A DNA stretch of 64,000 nt. It comes from Flectobacillus major DSM 103. GTDB lineage: Bacteria > Bacteroidota > Bacteroidia > Cytophagales > Spirosomataceae. This document shows positions 17,649 to 26,121 of the stretch, piece after piece. Below the pieces are notes generated by a model, which was not told the origin of the DNA, searched no databases, and saw only the letters and a list, made by a program, of their open reading frames with translations. The number at the start of each line of letters is the position of its first letter. Position 1 is the first letter of the stretch. The translations under genes and the position numbers were made by a program. The stretch is from assembly GCF_000427405.1 (NCBI RefSeq), contig NZ_KE386491.1, forward strand, positions 4,535,812 to 4,599,811, given 5' to 3'.

Positions 17649-18914
17649 GTGAAAGTAACTATTCTGAGTACCTTCGATACTTTTGGCGGAGCATCCATTG
17701 CTGCGTCTCGCTTACATACAGCATTAATGCAGCATGGCGTTGATGCCAAAATGCTTGTACAAGACAAAAAAGGAAAGGAGGATAATGTCTTTTCGATTGC
17801 CAATAATTGGTTTACCCAAAAATGGGCTTTAGCTCGTTTTGCAGTCGACCGTTACCAATTTGCCCTATACGAAAAATCAAAAGCTGTTCGATTTGTATTT
17901 TCTCAAGCCCAAATAGGTACAGATATAAGCCATGAACCACTTGTTTATCAAAGTGATATTTTACATTTGCATTGGATTAATTTTGGTTTTTTATCCTTAC
18001 AATCTATCCAGCAATTAGCTCGTTTAAATAAACCTTTTGTCTGGACTTTGCACGATATGTGGGCTTTTACGGGTGGTTGTCATTACAGTGGCGAATGTCA
18101 CAACTACCAACAAGCTTGCGGCAATTGTGCACTTTTTTTGAAAAACCCAGCCGATACAGATTTATCCAGAAAGGTTTGGGAGCAAAAAGCTCAGCTTTTT
18201 CCACAAATGAACCTTACTGTAGTAACCTGTAGCGAATGGTTGGCTCAGAAAGCTCGAACAAGTTCGCTTTTGAAAAACGTAAGAGTATTGTCGATTCCTA
18301 ACCCAATTAATACCCAATTGTTTTGCCCAATACCCAAGCATGAAGCCAAACAACGCCTTTCATTATTGCCCAATAAGCAATATATTTTGTTTGCAGCCAT
18401 GAAAATCAGCGATGCCCGAAAAGGGTTTGCCTATTTCGAGAAAGCTATTCAACAGATAATCGAGCATAACCCAGCATGGAAAAATACCGTAGAATTATTG
18501 GTTTTTGGGCAAGCCAACGCCGAAGACTTTGAGCATTTGCCATGCGGCGTTAGGGTATTAGGACGACTAACCAGCCTACAGGTAATAGCCGAAGCGTATT
18601 CGGCTGCAAGTGTTTTTGTGATTCCATCGTTGGAAGAGAATTTGCCCAATACAATTATGGAGGCAATGGCCTGTGGTACACCTGTGGTAGGTTTTGATAC
18701 TGGAGGAATTCCCGAAATGATAGAGCATCGGTCAACAGGTTACTTGGCTAATTATCAGTCTGAAAGTGATTTGGCTACAGGAATTGAGTGGGTTTTGAAT
18801 AACACTGAATACGAAGAACTATGTAAAAATGCCCGCAAAAAAATCGAACAAGAATATGCCCAAGAGGTAATTGCCGCTCGTTATGAGGCATTGTATGATT
18901 CATTATTAAAATAA
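17649..18914 (+). CDS. Glycosyltransferase, family 4 (GT-B)
   Basis: 421 residues from GTG 17649 (KVTILSTFDTFGGASIAASR is the typical N-terminal beta strand and Gly-rich loop). A frame from TTG 17595 is open but adds residues unlike family N-termini. The C-terminal half has the donor-binding signature VFVIPSLEENLPNTIMEAMA followed by CGTPVVGFDTGGIPEMI, including the E-x7-E motif. A conserved WTLHDMWAFTGGCHYSGEC segment (about 126-144) occurs in related GT4 enzymes from polysaccharide clusters. It probably transfers a sugar to a cell-surface glycan; donor unknown. The next glycosyltransferase starts 6 bases later, so they form an operon. Confidence 0.9.
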   Translation: MKVTILSTFDTFGGASIAASRLHTALMQHGVDAKMLVQDKKGKEDNVFSIANNWFTQKWALARFAVDRYQFALYEKSKAVRFVFSQAQIGTDISHEPLVYQSDILHLHWINFGFLSLQSIQQLARLNKPFVWTLHDMWAFTGGCHYSGECHNYQQACGNCALFLKNPADTDLSRKVWEQKAQLFPQMNLTVVTCSEWLAQKARTSSLLKNVRVLSIPNPINTQLFCPIPKHEAKQRLSLLPNKQYILFAAMKISDARKGFAYFEKAIQQIIEHNPAWKNTVELLVFGQANAEDFEHLPCGVRVLGRLTSLQVIAEAYSAASVFVIPSLEENLPNTIMEAMACGTPVVGFDTGGIPEMIEHRSTGYLANYQSESDLATGIEWVLNNTEYEELCKNARKKIEQEYAQEVIAARYEALYDSLLK

Positions 18915-18920
18915 TTTTTT

Positions 18921-19679
18921 GTGAGAAAAATATCTATAATAACCATTACTTACAATGCTGAAAAGTTCTTAGAAAGAACCATTCAGAGTATTTTGGCTCA
19001 AACGTGCCAAGATTTTGAATATATTATTGTTGATGGTAAATCGAAAGATGGCACATTGGCAATTGCCCAAAAATACCAAGAGCGAATCAATATTCTGGTT
19101 TCAGAACCCGACAAAGGGCTTTATGATGCCATGAACAAAGGGCAACAGCTAGCTAATGGCGATTTTGTATGGTTTATGAATGCTGGCGATGAAATCAACG
19201 ATATACACGCTGTGGAGCAAATATATCAGCAAATAGATGATGATACTGACGTGTTGTATGGCGATTCTTATTTTGTAGATGATTTGGGAAATATCCAAGG
19301 ATTACGCTCGGAGGTAACACCTCACCGTTTACCGCATCATCTTACTTGGCAAGATATGAATCTTGGAATGTTAGTTTGTCATCAGGCTTTTATTGCTAGT
19401 AAAAGAGTTGCTCCGTTATATTGGCAAGAAAACCTAAGTGCCGACATTGATTGGGAAATCGAATGTTTGAAAAAAGCCAAAGGAATCGTGCTTTTAAATT
19501 TTGTGGTGGCTAAATACCTTACTGGAGGGATTTCAAACAAGCAGTTAAAGCGTTCATTGATAGATAGATATAAGGTTTTACAAAAACATTTTGGAGTGTT
19601 AGGGGCTATTGGGTCTCATTTGCTTATACTTGTCAGAGGAGTATTCCTGATGCTTAGAAAGGGAGGGAAGTATTGGTAG
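18921..19679 (+). CDS. Glycosyltransferase, family 2 (GT-A)
   Basis: 252 residues starting at GTG 18921, only 6 bases after the GT4 stop. MRKISIITITYNAEKFLERT is the nucleotide-binding first strand; YIIVDGKSKDGT (about 35-46) and EPDKGLYDAMNKG (about 61-73) follow, then MNAGDE, the DxD-like metal site. The C-terminus ends with a short hydrophobic and basic segment. This is the WcaA/WbbD-like branch often paired with GT4 enzymes for O-antigen or exopolysaccharide. Its last 26 bases overlap the convergent gene at 19654. Confidence 0.9.
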   Translation: MRKISIITITYNAEKFLERTIQSILAQTCQDFEYIIVDGKSKDGTLAIAQKYQERINILVSEPDKGLYDAMNKGQQLANGDFVWFMNAGDEINDIHAVEQIYQQIDDDTDVLYGDSYFVDDLGNIQGLRSEVTPHRLPHHLTWQDMNLGMLVCHQAFIASKRVAPLYWQENLSADIDWEIECLKKAKGIVLLNFVVAKYLTGGISNKQLKRSLIDRYKVLQKHFGVLGAIGSHLLILVRGVFLMLRKGGKYW

Positions 19680-20088
19680 GCAATACCAAAAAAGCTCTGG
19701 CTTCCAAAGACATTAATAGTTCTTTTGAGTAAAATAACAAAGCACGCTCACGTTCAGCAAATTCACTACCCAAAAAGGCATTGCAAGTTTCGAGTAGTGC
19801 CTTCTCTCGCCCAAATCTATCCAAGAAAGCGTCTACCGTTTTCAACCAAAACCACGTGAGGGTTTCGTGGTAGCCCCTCTCAAAACTCACAACCCCACCC
19901 ACCGAGCTATTGAATAAAATAATTCTTTGTCGAACCAACAGCATTGCCTGCGTCAGATTGTACTGACGCAAATACCAAACGCCCATTGCCAAATGAGCCT
20001 CGTGTGTCCAAGCCTCAAGAGGTAAGGTACAAGTATTGAATTTTTCGATTAAGGATTCAATTTCGGATTCGGAGTGGAAAAGTCGCAT
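19654..20088 (-). CDS. Conserved hypothetical protein with WTHEAHL and YHETLTWFW motifs
   Basis: 144 residues, all-alpha in appearance. WTHEAHLAMGVWYL (about 27-40) and RGYHETLTWFWLKTVDAFL (about 70-88) look like conserved motifs with paired His/Glu that could bind a metal or ligand. I recognise this as a recurring bacterial family of unknown function but cannot name it. No signal peptide. It converges on the GT2 gene with a 26-base overlap of the two ends. Base composition is like the housekeeping neighbours, unlike the AT-rich island that begins upstream. Confidence 0.7.
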   Translation of the reverse strand: MRLFHSESEIESLIEKFNTCTLPLEAWTHEAHLAMGVWYLRQYNLTQAMLLVRQRIILFNSSVGGVVSFERGYHETLTWFWLKTVDAFLDRFGREKALLETCNAFLGSEFAERERALLFYSKELLMSLEARAFLVLPTNTSLPF

Positions 20089-20174
20089 AGGGTTTTGTGA
20101 TTGAGAAAATCCTAAAGTAAACCTATAAATACAGTAGTTTTCGTTCCAGCTTACAAACTTTTAGATTAATATAC

Positions 20175-21895
20175 CTATTGATTCTCAATCCTAAACAACT
20201 TGTCATTTTGAGATAGTTTAAGTATAAAGTATTCTTCTCTATTTAACTCACTTGGTAGCTTATCTTTTAAAATAGATGCGACAAATTGCATGTTTTTTTC
20301 ATTCACAATTTCAGCAATTTTGGATAATTGATTATTGTGCATCAATTCTTTTTTATCATTGAGCAAAAAATGTAAACAAGAAATATTTTCTGCATCAGCG
20401 AAAGAAATATAAGCAATATCAAAAGCTGAAATTTCACCTTGTTTTTTACCTGAACTAAAATTTAGATTAAATGTACTAAACTTGTAGAGTTTCTGGTTGT
20501 TCTTATCTGTTGCTTTCTCATATTTTATAGCATATTGCTCCCCGTACATCTGATTAGAAATTGAAGAAAAATGCTTATTAAATTTCAAAATTTGTGTTTT
20601 TACAATTTGCTCAAATTCATCAGAAAACAGCACATCGTCGATTATATTTAATTGTTCATTATAATCCTTGACATTTTTTTCAACTTCATTTAACTGCTGT
20701 ATAATATTCTCGTATTCACCTTTCTGTCGATACTTTTCATTTAGGTCTCCAATCAATTTTTCCAAATCTTCAAATGTATCGCTTTTAGCAATTAAGTTAG
20801 TAAGCTCCTTTTCTTGTTTTAAATGTTGCTTTAATTGTTCGCTCTTGATAATTATCTCATTTTCAAGCTGTGGCAATTCGTTTGAGATGAACTTAATTTT
20901 TTCATTAAGCATTTGATTGTGGTACTTTACCAAGTCATCAAAGGTTTTTTGAATATTATCTATCAACATTGTGGTTTGTTGATAGATTTGGTATAGTTCG
21001 TTCAAGTCTATATTTGAAACAGAAGAAGCCAATTCTTGCTCACTTTCTTTGATTAAATCACGTCTTATTTTAAGTCTGTTTATCTCAGAACTGAGTTTAT
21101 TTAATTGATACTTAACCAGGTTGAGCTTATCCAAATCTCTTTCAAAGTTATCATTCAAATTTAAGTTGGCCTTTTTTTTATTAAGCACTTTTATATCTTC
21201 TTCTATTAAAGAAAGGACTGTTTCATAGGTATTTTTAGTTTGATTTTTCTCTAACCGTTTTTGAAAAGTATGCTCTTGCTTTAGTTTGATTAGAATCTCT
21301 TGTTTCTCGCTTCCCTTATTAAAATCACAATCAAATAAAAATAAATACATCGTTTCATACTCTGCATCAGTAGTATATCTATCTAAAGTTTTTAGCGTAT
21401 TATTGATACTTTCATCTCTATATCTAATATTGTGAGAAATGATCTGCCTTAAACTTGGTTTTTCTACTTGATGTTTGGGGAATAACAATTTTGTCAATTC
21501 CAATTCAAAATCCTTATCCTGAATATCTTGTTCATTTATTCGTCTAATAGCATTTTTTCTTGAAAGAAAATTCCTTTCTATTACAATTTGCTTTGCATTT
21601 GAATCATCAAGATTTTCAGCAAGAATAAGCGTTATAAGAATTTTATTATTCTCTAAAAATTCTTTTACTAATGGATAGGTTACTTTAGGATTTTCTTGAT
21701 CAGTATAAATGATTTTGCCGTCCGCACCAAAGCAGAAATCAATCAATTTAAGCACTGTAGTTTTCCCTACATTATTGCCTGTGGACGTATCTTCTAAATT
21801 TATTGTTTCATCAACGATCAAATTAATCCCTCTCCGAAAGGGGATTTTCGGATAATTTTTTTCTCACTTGATATGGTCAATGATTTTATGAACAT
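20175..21895 (-). CDS. ABC-3C system SMC-like ATPase (DUF2326), N-terminus frameshifted
   Basis: The body (stop 20175, open to about 21840) encodes an SMC/RecN-like ATPase: Walker A loop DTSTGNNVGKTTVLKLIDF, a long coiled coil (about residues 180-400 of the product), and a C-terminal ATPase half with SSGKKQGEISAFDIAYISFA and a Walker-B-like CLHFLLND. This is the DUF2326 ATPase of ABC-three-component systems. The natural start is ATG 21895 (MFIKSLTISSE), overlapping the middle-component stop by 10 bases, but that frame stops after 25 codons (MFIK...GEGLI). Reading resumes as KNYPKIPFRRGINLIVDE if one A is added to the A7 run at 21856-21862. So the gene carries a -1-type frameshift at a homopolymer near codon 13. 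Without it only a TTG at 21821 could start, which would delete the first beta strands. AT-rich, probably acquired horizontally. Confidence 0.8.
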
Positions 21896-22113
21896 AAATT
21901 GACTACTCCCTTATCATTTAATTCTGCAATATTTGTTAGAAACAACCAATCCAAACACAAAACAAAAAGAGAAAATGAAATATTTGTTTTCTTTCTTACA
22001 TCTTGATATAAATCGATAAAATCCCTACTACCCTTGTTTTGTAAAGATTGCAAAACAAAAGCACTATTGTAATATATAGTATTTTCAGGTCGTATGTTAT
22101 CAGGAATTAGCAT
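21886..22113 (-). CDS. ABC-3C system middle component
   Basis: 75 residues from ATG 22113 (MLIPDNIRPE). The product is a small helical protein whose end ISFSLFVLCLDWLFLTNIAE LNDKG is the family signature (F-x-x-x-LDWL-x-L...G). ABC-3C middle components join the ATPase and the effector. The start overlaps the true end of the effector frame by 14 bases and the stop overlaps the ATPase ATG by 10 bases, a tight translational-coupling layout. A longer open frame from upstream exists but begins inside the effector. This gene is intact. Confidence 0.8.
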   Translation of the reverse strand: MLIPDNIRPENTIYYNSAFVLQSLQNKGSRDFIDLYQDVRKKTNISFSLFVLCLDWLFLTNIAELNDKGVVNLCS

Positions 22114-23054
22114 AGTTGTAATTTTCAGGATTTTCAAATATTTTACAACGTATAAAAGCGTCAACAGGCATTATATCTACACCTAGCTCTAACTCGTCCA
22201 TTGGAATTTTTACAAAATTTGCACTTTGACGTATCTTATCTTTTTACCCTTAGAAATAATTCATCCCCAGAAATATTAATTGTTAACTCTATATATTCTT
22301 GCCTAATGCTCTGCAAAACAGAAAAACTTTTATTAACACCTTGTTTGTCAAATTCACTATAAATTCTTTCTAATCTATTGTGGTGTATTTTGTAATCATC
22401 TATTGTATATTTTGTTCTTGTCAGACTATTATGAGCGATTTTTCTGTCTATTTCAAAGCTTTTGAGATTCAAATTTGAATTATCGTTTAAATTTTCTTTT
22501 GCCAGAATGTTGACAATTGTGGTTAAATTTGAGTCTAGTTTTTCTATATCAGTATCATGTCCTAACTCTTTCTTGATAAACTCCTGAATTTCTCTTTGTT
22601 TGTCAATAGTTAACGATATAATAAAGTCTAATATTGATTTAACGTCGTAAATGTCTGTTTGAGGAGCAAATGCAATGTTATATGGATTGTTAAAAGTTTC
22701 TTTTCGCCTATTACTCGCATCTTTTGAGATAGAAATAAACTTGAAACTATAATCTGAATAGTCTTTTAGAATATCTTTTGCCAACGTATCCTCAATTTTC
22801 TTTTTTGTATTTGTTGCTGAAACCTGAATAAATATCTTATTTGTTTTATCAATCAAATCAATAGACGGGACATTTTGTAAGTTAGCATTTTCGTTTTCAA
22901 GTTTCCAGTCAAAAAGCAAATTAAAGAGGTGCAAATAAAAGTTTTCAGAATGAATATGTAAGTCAAGGATATTCAATTTACCACGAAGTTCAATCCTTGT
23001 GGCAAGAATATTTAATTTTTCTTCAATATAGTCAAAGTACCAAGACCTATTCAT
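22100..23054 (-). pseudogene. ABC-3C effector with N-terminal SMEK domain, frameshifted before its C-terminal domain end
   Basis: From ATG 23054 an open frame of 272 residues runs to a stop at 22236. Its first about 110 residues match the SMEK domain: YIEEKLNILATRIELRGKLN, then SIDLIDKTNKIFIQVSATN, a D-x(n)-QV pattern (D66, Q77) like a restriction-endonuclease core. The rest is the ABC-3C C-terminal interaction domain. The frame ends early at FLRVKR. In another frame the sequence continues DKIRQSANFVKIPMDELELG through VDAFIRCKIFENP to a stop at 22100-22102, which is the expected end of such effectors and overlaps the middle-component start. Removing one A from the A5 run at 22241-22245 restores one 317-residue protein. 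It may be inactivated, phase-variable or a sequencing error. Confidence 0.8.
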
Positions 23055-23070
23055 GATTTCTTAATTTTTA

Positions 23071-23078
23071 CAAAAATA
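23071..23078 (-). promoter_or_regulatory. Possible -7 element of the ABC-3C operon
   Basis: TATTTTTG on the minus strand matches TAnnTTTG and ends 16 bases before the effector ATG. No good -33 TTTG is seen at the usual distance, so support is weak. Confidence 0.3.
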
Positions 23079-23256
23079 ATATACAACTTTGGGTTGACCT
23101 ATTCTGTGTTCAAGTTTATAAAATAATACTTGTAGATTATTTTTTAATAAAAAAGAGATACATCATACTATCAATGTTCCGATTAAGCGGAAATAATTTC
23201 ATTGTTTCGATAATTCACTACAATTACAACTAAGAACTACCAACGCCTTATAAAAG

Positions 23257-23290
23257 AAAACCTCATAAGCTTGCTTATGAGGTTTTTATA
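23257..23290 (-). terminator. Intrinsic terminator after the sugar isomerase gene
   Basis: Perfect stem AAAACCTCATAAGC / GCTTATGAGGTTTT with a 2-base loop; T-rich on both strands, so it may act both ways and insulate the ABC-3C island. Confidence 0.8.
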
Positions 23291-23311
23291 TTTCCGAAAT
23301 TCCAAATCGAA

Positions 23312-24364
23312 TTAAATTCCCAAGATCTTCTTATTCAATTCAATATCTGCACCACCGCCAGCGAAGTCGTCGAATACTTTTGACGTAGCTTGGATGATGT
23401 GTGAATCAATAAATGGAGCTCCTTCTGTTGCACCTTGAACGGGGTCTTTGATAGCACATTCCCACTCTAACACTGCCCAGCCATCGTAGCCGTATTGGGT
23501 TAGTTTCGAGAAAATCGAACCAAAATCCACTTGTCCATCGCCCAAAGAACGGAAACGTCCAGCACGATTGACCCACGATTGATACCCACCATAAACGCCT
23601 TGTTTGCCCGTAGCATTAAATTCGGCATCTTTTACGTGGAACATTTTGATTCTTTCATGATAAAAATCAATGTACTGTAAATAATCTAAACACTGCAATA
23701 CAAAGTGCGATGGGTCATAAAGCAAGTTGGCACGTTTGTGTCCGCCTACTTTTTCCAAGAACATTTCAAAAGTAACACCATCGTGCAAATCTTCGCCTGG
23801 GTGAATTTCGTAGCAAAGGTCAACACCAGCGTCTTCAAAAGCATCCAAAATAGGCAACCAACGGTTAGCCAACTCAGTGAAGCCTTGTTCTACCAAGCCC
23901 GCAGGACGTTGTGGCCAAGGATAAACCGTATGCCACATCAAAGCACCAGAGAAAGTAGCGTGAGCGTTCAAACCTAAGTTTTGAGAAGCTTTAGCCGCCC
24001 ATTTCAATTGTTGAACTGCCCATTCGGTACGAGCTTTCGGATTTCCTTTTACTGAATCTGGAGCGAATCCATCGAACATTACATCGTAAGCAGGATTTAC
24101 TGCTACCAATTGTCCTTGCAAGTGTGTCGAAAGTTCGGTGATTTGGATACCTTTATCCGCCAATTTACCTTTCAACTCATCGCAATAAGTTTTTGATTCG
24201 GCAGCCAATTGTAAATCAATTGCACGAGCATCCCAAGTAGGGATTTGTACGCCTTTATAGCCTAAGCCAGCTACCCAGTCTGTAATAGAATCAAGGGTAT
24301 TGAAAGGAGCAACGTTATCTAAAAATTGTGCTAAAAATATAGCAGGGCCTTTGATTGTTTTCAT
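23312..24364 (-). CDS. Sugar phosphate isomerase/epimerase (xylose-isomerase-like TIM barrel)
   Basis: 350 residues from ATG 24364 (MKTIKGPAIFLAQF). An open extension of 20 codons upstream is derived from the repetitive TTGAGTGA sequence and is not believed. AP-endonuclease-family-2 barrel: GYKGVQIPTWD near the N-terminus, CYEIHPGEDLHDG (metal Glu and His), NLLYDPSHFVLQCLDYLQYI, MFHVKDAEF, and GDGQVDFGSIFSKL near the C-terminus supply the usual metal and substrate residues. It probably isomerises or epimerises a sugar or keto-sugar made by the neighbouring Gfo/Idh/MocA dehydrogenases. It is the last gene of a minus-strand cluster. Confidence 0.9.
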   Translation of the reverse strand: MKTIKGPAIFLAQFLDNVAPFNTLDSITDWVAGLGYKGVQIPTWDARAIDLQLAAESKTYCDELKGKLADKGIQITELSTHLQGQLVAVNPAYDVMFDGFAPDSVKGNPKARTEWAVQQLKWAAKASQNLGLNAHATFSGALMWHTVYPWPQRPAGLVEQGFTELANRWLPILDAFEDAGVDLCYEIHPGEDLHDGVTFEMFLEKVGGHKRANLLYDPSHFVLQCLDYLQYIDFYHERIKMFHVKDAEFNATGKQGVYGGYQSWVNRAGRFRSLGDGQVDFGSIFSKLTQYGYDGWAVLEWECAIKDPVQGATEGAPFIDSHIIQATSKVFDDFAGGGADIELNKKILGI

Positions 24365-24369
24365 TGTGT

Positions 24370-24428
24370 TTATTGAATGATTGAGTGAGTTGTGATTGAG
24401 TGATTTTAAAATTTCAATCAACAACTCA
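24370..24428. repeat. GAGTTGTGATTG inverted repeat, copy 1
   Basis: ATTGAGTGAGTTGTGATTG followed, after an AT-rich loop, by CAATCAACAACTCATT: near-perfect inverted repeat between the isomerase and the four-helix-bundle gene. Related to the repeats at 24861 and 30260. Confidence 0.6.
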
Positions 24429-24448
24429 TTTAAACTTTACCAAATTTT

Positions 24449-24841
24449 CTACTGATTATTTACGCTTGCCGTCTTTCTGGCTTTAGCGAGTATTTTTAAA
24501 ATTTCGTAACCTTCATTGATGAGACTTCTAACTTTTACATCTTCATAAAACTTGGCATCTATTGAATATTCCAACCAAAATATACTTTCATCCAATTCTT
24601 CAATGACTATGCTGATTTTTGCATAAAATTCATTTTTACTTCTCGCCCTTCTTACGGCTCTGTAATTGGCAACAGCCGAAGAGGATGAACGTATCAATTG
24701 TCTGGCGATATTCTTAGCAGAAGCAGTCTTTAAAAATAAGTCATCGCACAAGGGCATACAGCGTAAACCGAATGCTTTTATGCGTCCAAACATAAGTTCA
24801 GCAAACTCATCTTTTGGAAGATAATTGTTAGTATTCATCAT
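24449..24841 (-). CDS. Four-helix bundle protein (23S rRNA intervening-sequence protein family)
   Basis: 130 residues. The pattern FGLRCMPLCDDLFLKTASAK, IARQLIRSSSSAVANYRAV, RARSKNEFYAKISIVIEELD and ESIFWLEYSI with a basic C-terminal helix is the S23/IVP family (pentameric four-helix bundles, often beside genes with no clear link; function unknown). It sits between two sugar-metabolism genes and is flanked on both sides by members of the GAGTTGTGA repeat family, which suggests it was inserted as a unit. Two start ATGs are adjacent (24841 and 24838). Confidence 0.85.
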   Translation of the reverse strand: MMNTNNYLPKDEFAELMFGRIKAFGLRCMPLCDDLFLKTASAKNIARQLIRSSSSAVANYRAVRRARSKNEFYAKISIVIEELDESIFWLEYSIDAKFYEDVKVRSLINEGYEILKILAKARKTASVNNQ

Positions 24842-24860
24842 TTTAAGGCGTAAAATAAGA

Positions 24861-24891
24861 TTGGTGATTAAGTCAATCTCTCAATCACCAA
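24861..24891. repeat. TTGGTGATT inverted repeat, copy 2
   Basis: Perfect arms TTGGTGATT (24861-24869) and AATCACCAA (24883-24891), followed by TCACTCATTCACTAAAT. Between the dehydrogenase stop and the four-helix-bundle start; probably also ends the upstream transcript. Confidence 0.6.
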
Positions 24892-24909
24892 TCACTCATT
24901 CACTAAATA

Positions 24910-26055
24910 CTAAACCTTCACCCAGCTTTGGCTTCTGTGGCTATCGAGGATTCTTTCGCAGATTAATAATTCTCTGTAACCATCCGCAAAAGTTGGATAG
25001 GTTGGATTTTCTGGTTGTTTGCCAGCGGCAACGGCAGCATATACTTCTTTGAATAATTGTTTTGAAGTATCAGGGAAGCCTTCGTTGTGTCCACCCGGGA
25101 AGGTCATCAATGCACTTGCTTCTGGGTAAGCCAAAGAAGGGTCGCGCATCAACGACTGGTTGTAGCCATCACGATTACCAATCCAGATTTCGTTTGGTGC
25201 TTCAGAGTTGAAAGCAAAAGTTTTCTTACCTCCAGAAATTTCTAATTTCAATTGGTTTTTACGACCCGCCGAAACTTGCGAAACCGTTACCGAGCCACGG
25301 TTGCCATTATCAAAACGCAATAAAACGTTGGCATGGTCTTCGGTAGTAATAGGTACATCGGCATAATCTTCTGGTTGAAGCATTTTGCCCGAATATGTTT
25401 CTACTGGTTTTAGTGGCTTTTTACGAGTTTTGTGAATCGTATTGAAATCGGCCATTACTTCTACCGTTTTTAAGCCAGTGATATATTCGATAATGTCCAT
25501 CAAGTGTGAACCAATATCAGCAATTGCACGAGAATCGCCCGATTTATCTGGTTCTAAACGCCAGTTATAATCAGTTTCATAGAATAACCAGTCTTGTAGA
25601 TACGAGCCAATTACTGAATAAACATCACCCAAATCACCTTTTTCACGCATGGTTTTCATTTGACGAACCAATGGATAATAACGCAAGTTGAAGTGAACCG
25701 CATTTACCAAACCTGTTTCTTTTGCTAAAGCAACCAATTCTTCGGCTTCGTGCAAATCTTTTGCCAAAGGCTTTTCACAAACCACGTGTTTTCCAGCCAA
25801 CAAAGCAGCCTTTGATTGTGAATAGTGCAAAAAGTTAGGCGTACAGATATGTACACAAGCAATATCTTCCATTGCCAACAATTGTTCAAACGTACAAGGA
25901 CGTTCGATACCCAACTGAGCCGCTTTAGCCGTAGCTAGTTCGATATTTACTTCACAAAGAGCAGTTACTTCAACGTTTGGTAGTCTTCTAAGGGCTTCGA
26001 TGTGTGCAGGACCAATAAATCCAGTACCTACTACACCTACTTTGATTTTTGACAT
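24910..26055 (-). CDS. Gfo/Idh/MocA family NAD(P)-dependent oxidoreductase
   Basis: 381 residues. Rossmann fold at the N-terminus (VGVVGTGFIGPAHIEALRRL), the family Lys-Pro motif VVCEKPLAKDLHEAEELV (about residues 92-109), and the C-terminal half with SGDSRAIADIGSHLMDIIEY, where the Asp-x3-His pair is usual for catalysis. Such enzymes oxidise sugar hydroxyls, often at C3, to keto-sugars. It lies in a minus-strand cluster with a second family member (27284), a TIM-barrel isomerase and, divergently, a sugar MFS permease. The substrate is not identifiable by eye. Confidence 0.92.
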   Translation of the reverse strand: MSKIKVGVVGTGFIGPAHIEALRRLPNVEVTALCEVNIELATAKAAQLGIERPCTFEQLLAMEDIACVHICTPNFLHYSQSKAALLAGKHVVCEKPLAKDLHEAEELVALAKETGLVNAVHFNLRYYPLVRQMKTMREKGDLGDVYSVIGSYLQDWLFYETDYNWRLEPDKSGDSRAIADIGSHLMDIIEYITGLKTVEVMADFNTIHKTRKKPLKPVETYSGKMLQPEDYADVPITTEDHANVLLRFDNGNRGSVTVSQVSAGRKNQLKLEISGGKKTFAFNSEAPNEIWIGNRDGYNQSLMRDPSLAYPEASALMTFPGGHNEGFPDTSKQLFKEVYAAVAAGKQPENPTYPTFADGYRELLICERILDSHRSQSWVKV

Positions 26056-26121
26056 GAGTTAATTGATTTGTTTTTTGGGGGATAAATTTATTTGATTGTT
26101 TTAATGTTCTGAATGCTGGGT

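Noticed and set aside
22114-22164. 17-codon N-terminal extension of the ABC-3C middle component
   Set aside because: It lies inside the effector reading frame; the ATG at 22113 gives the expected family N-terminus and overlap.
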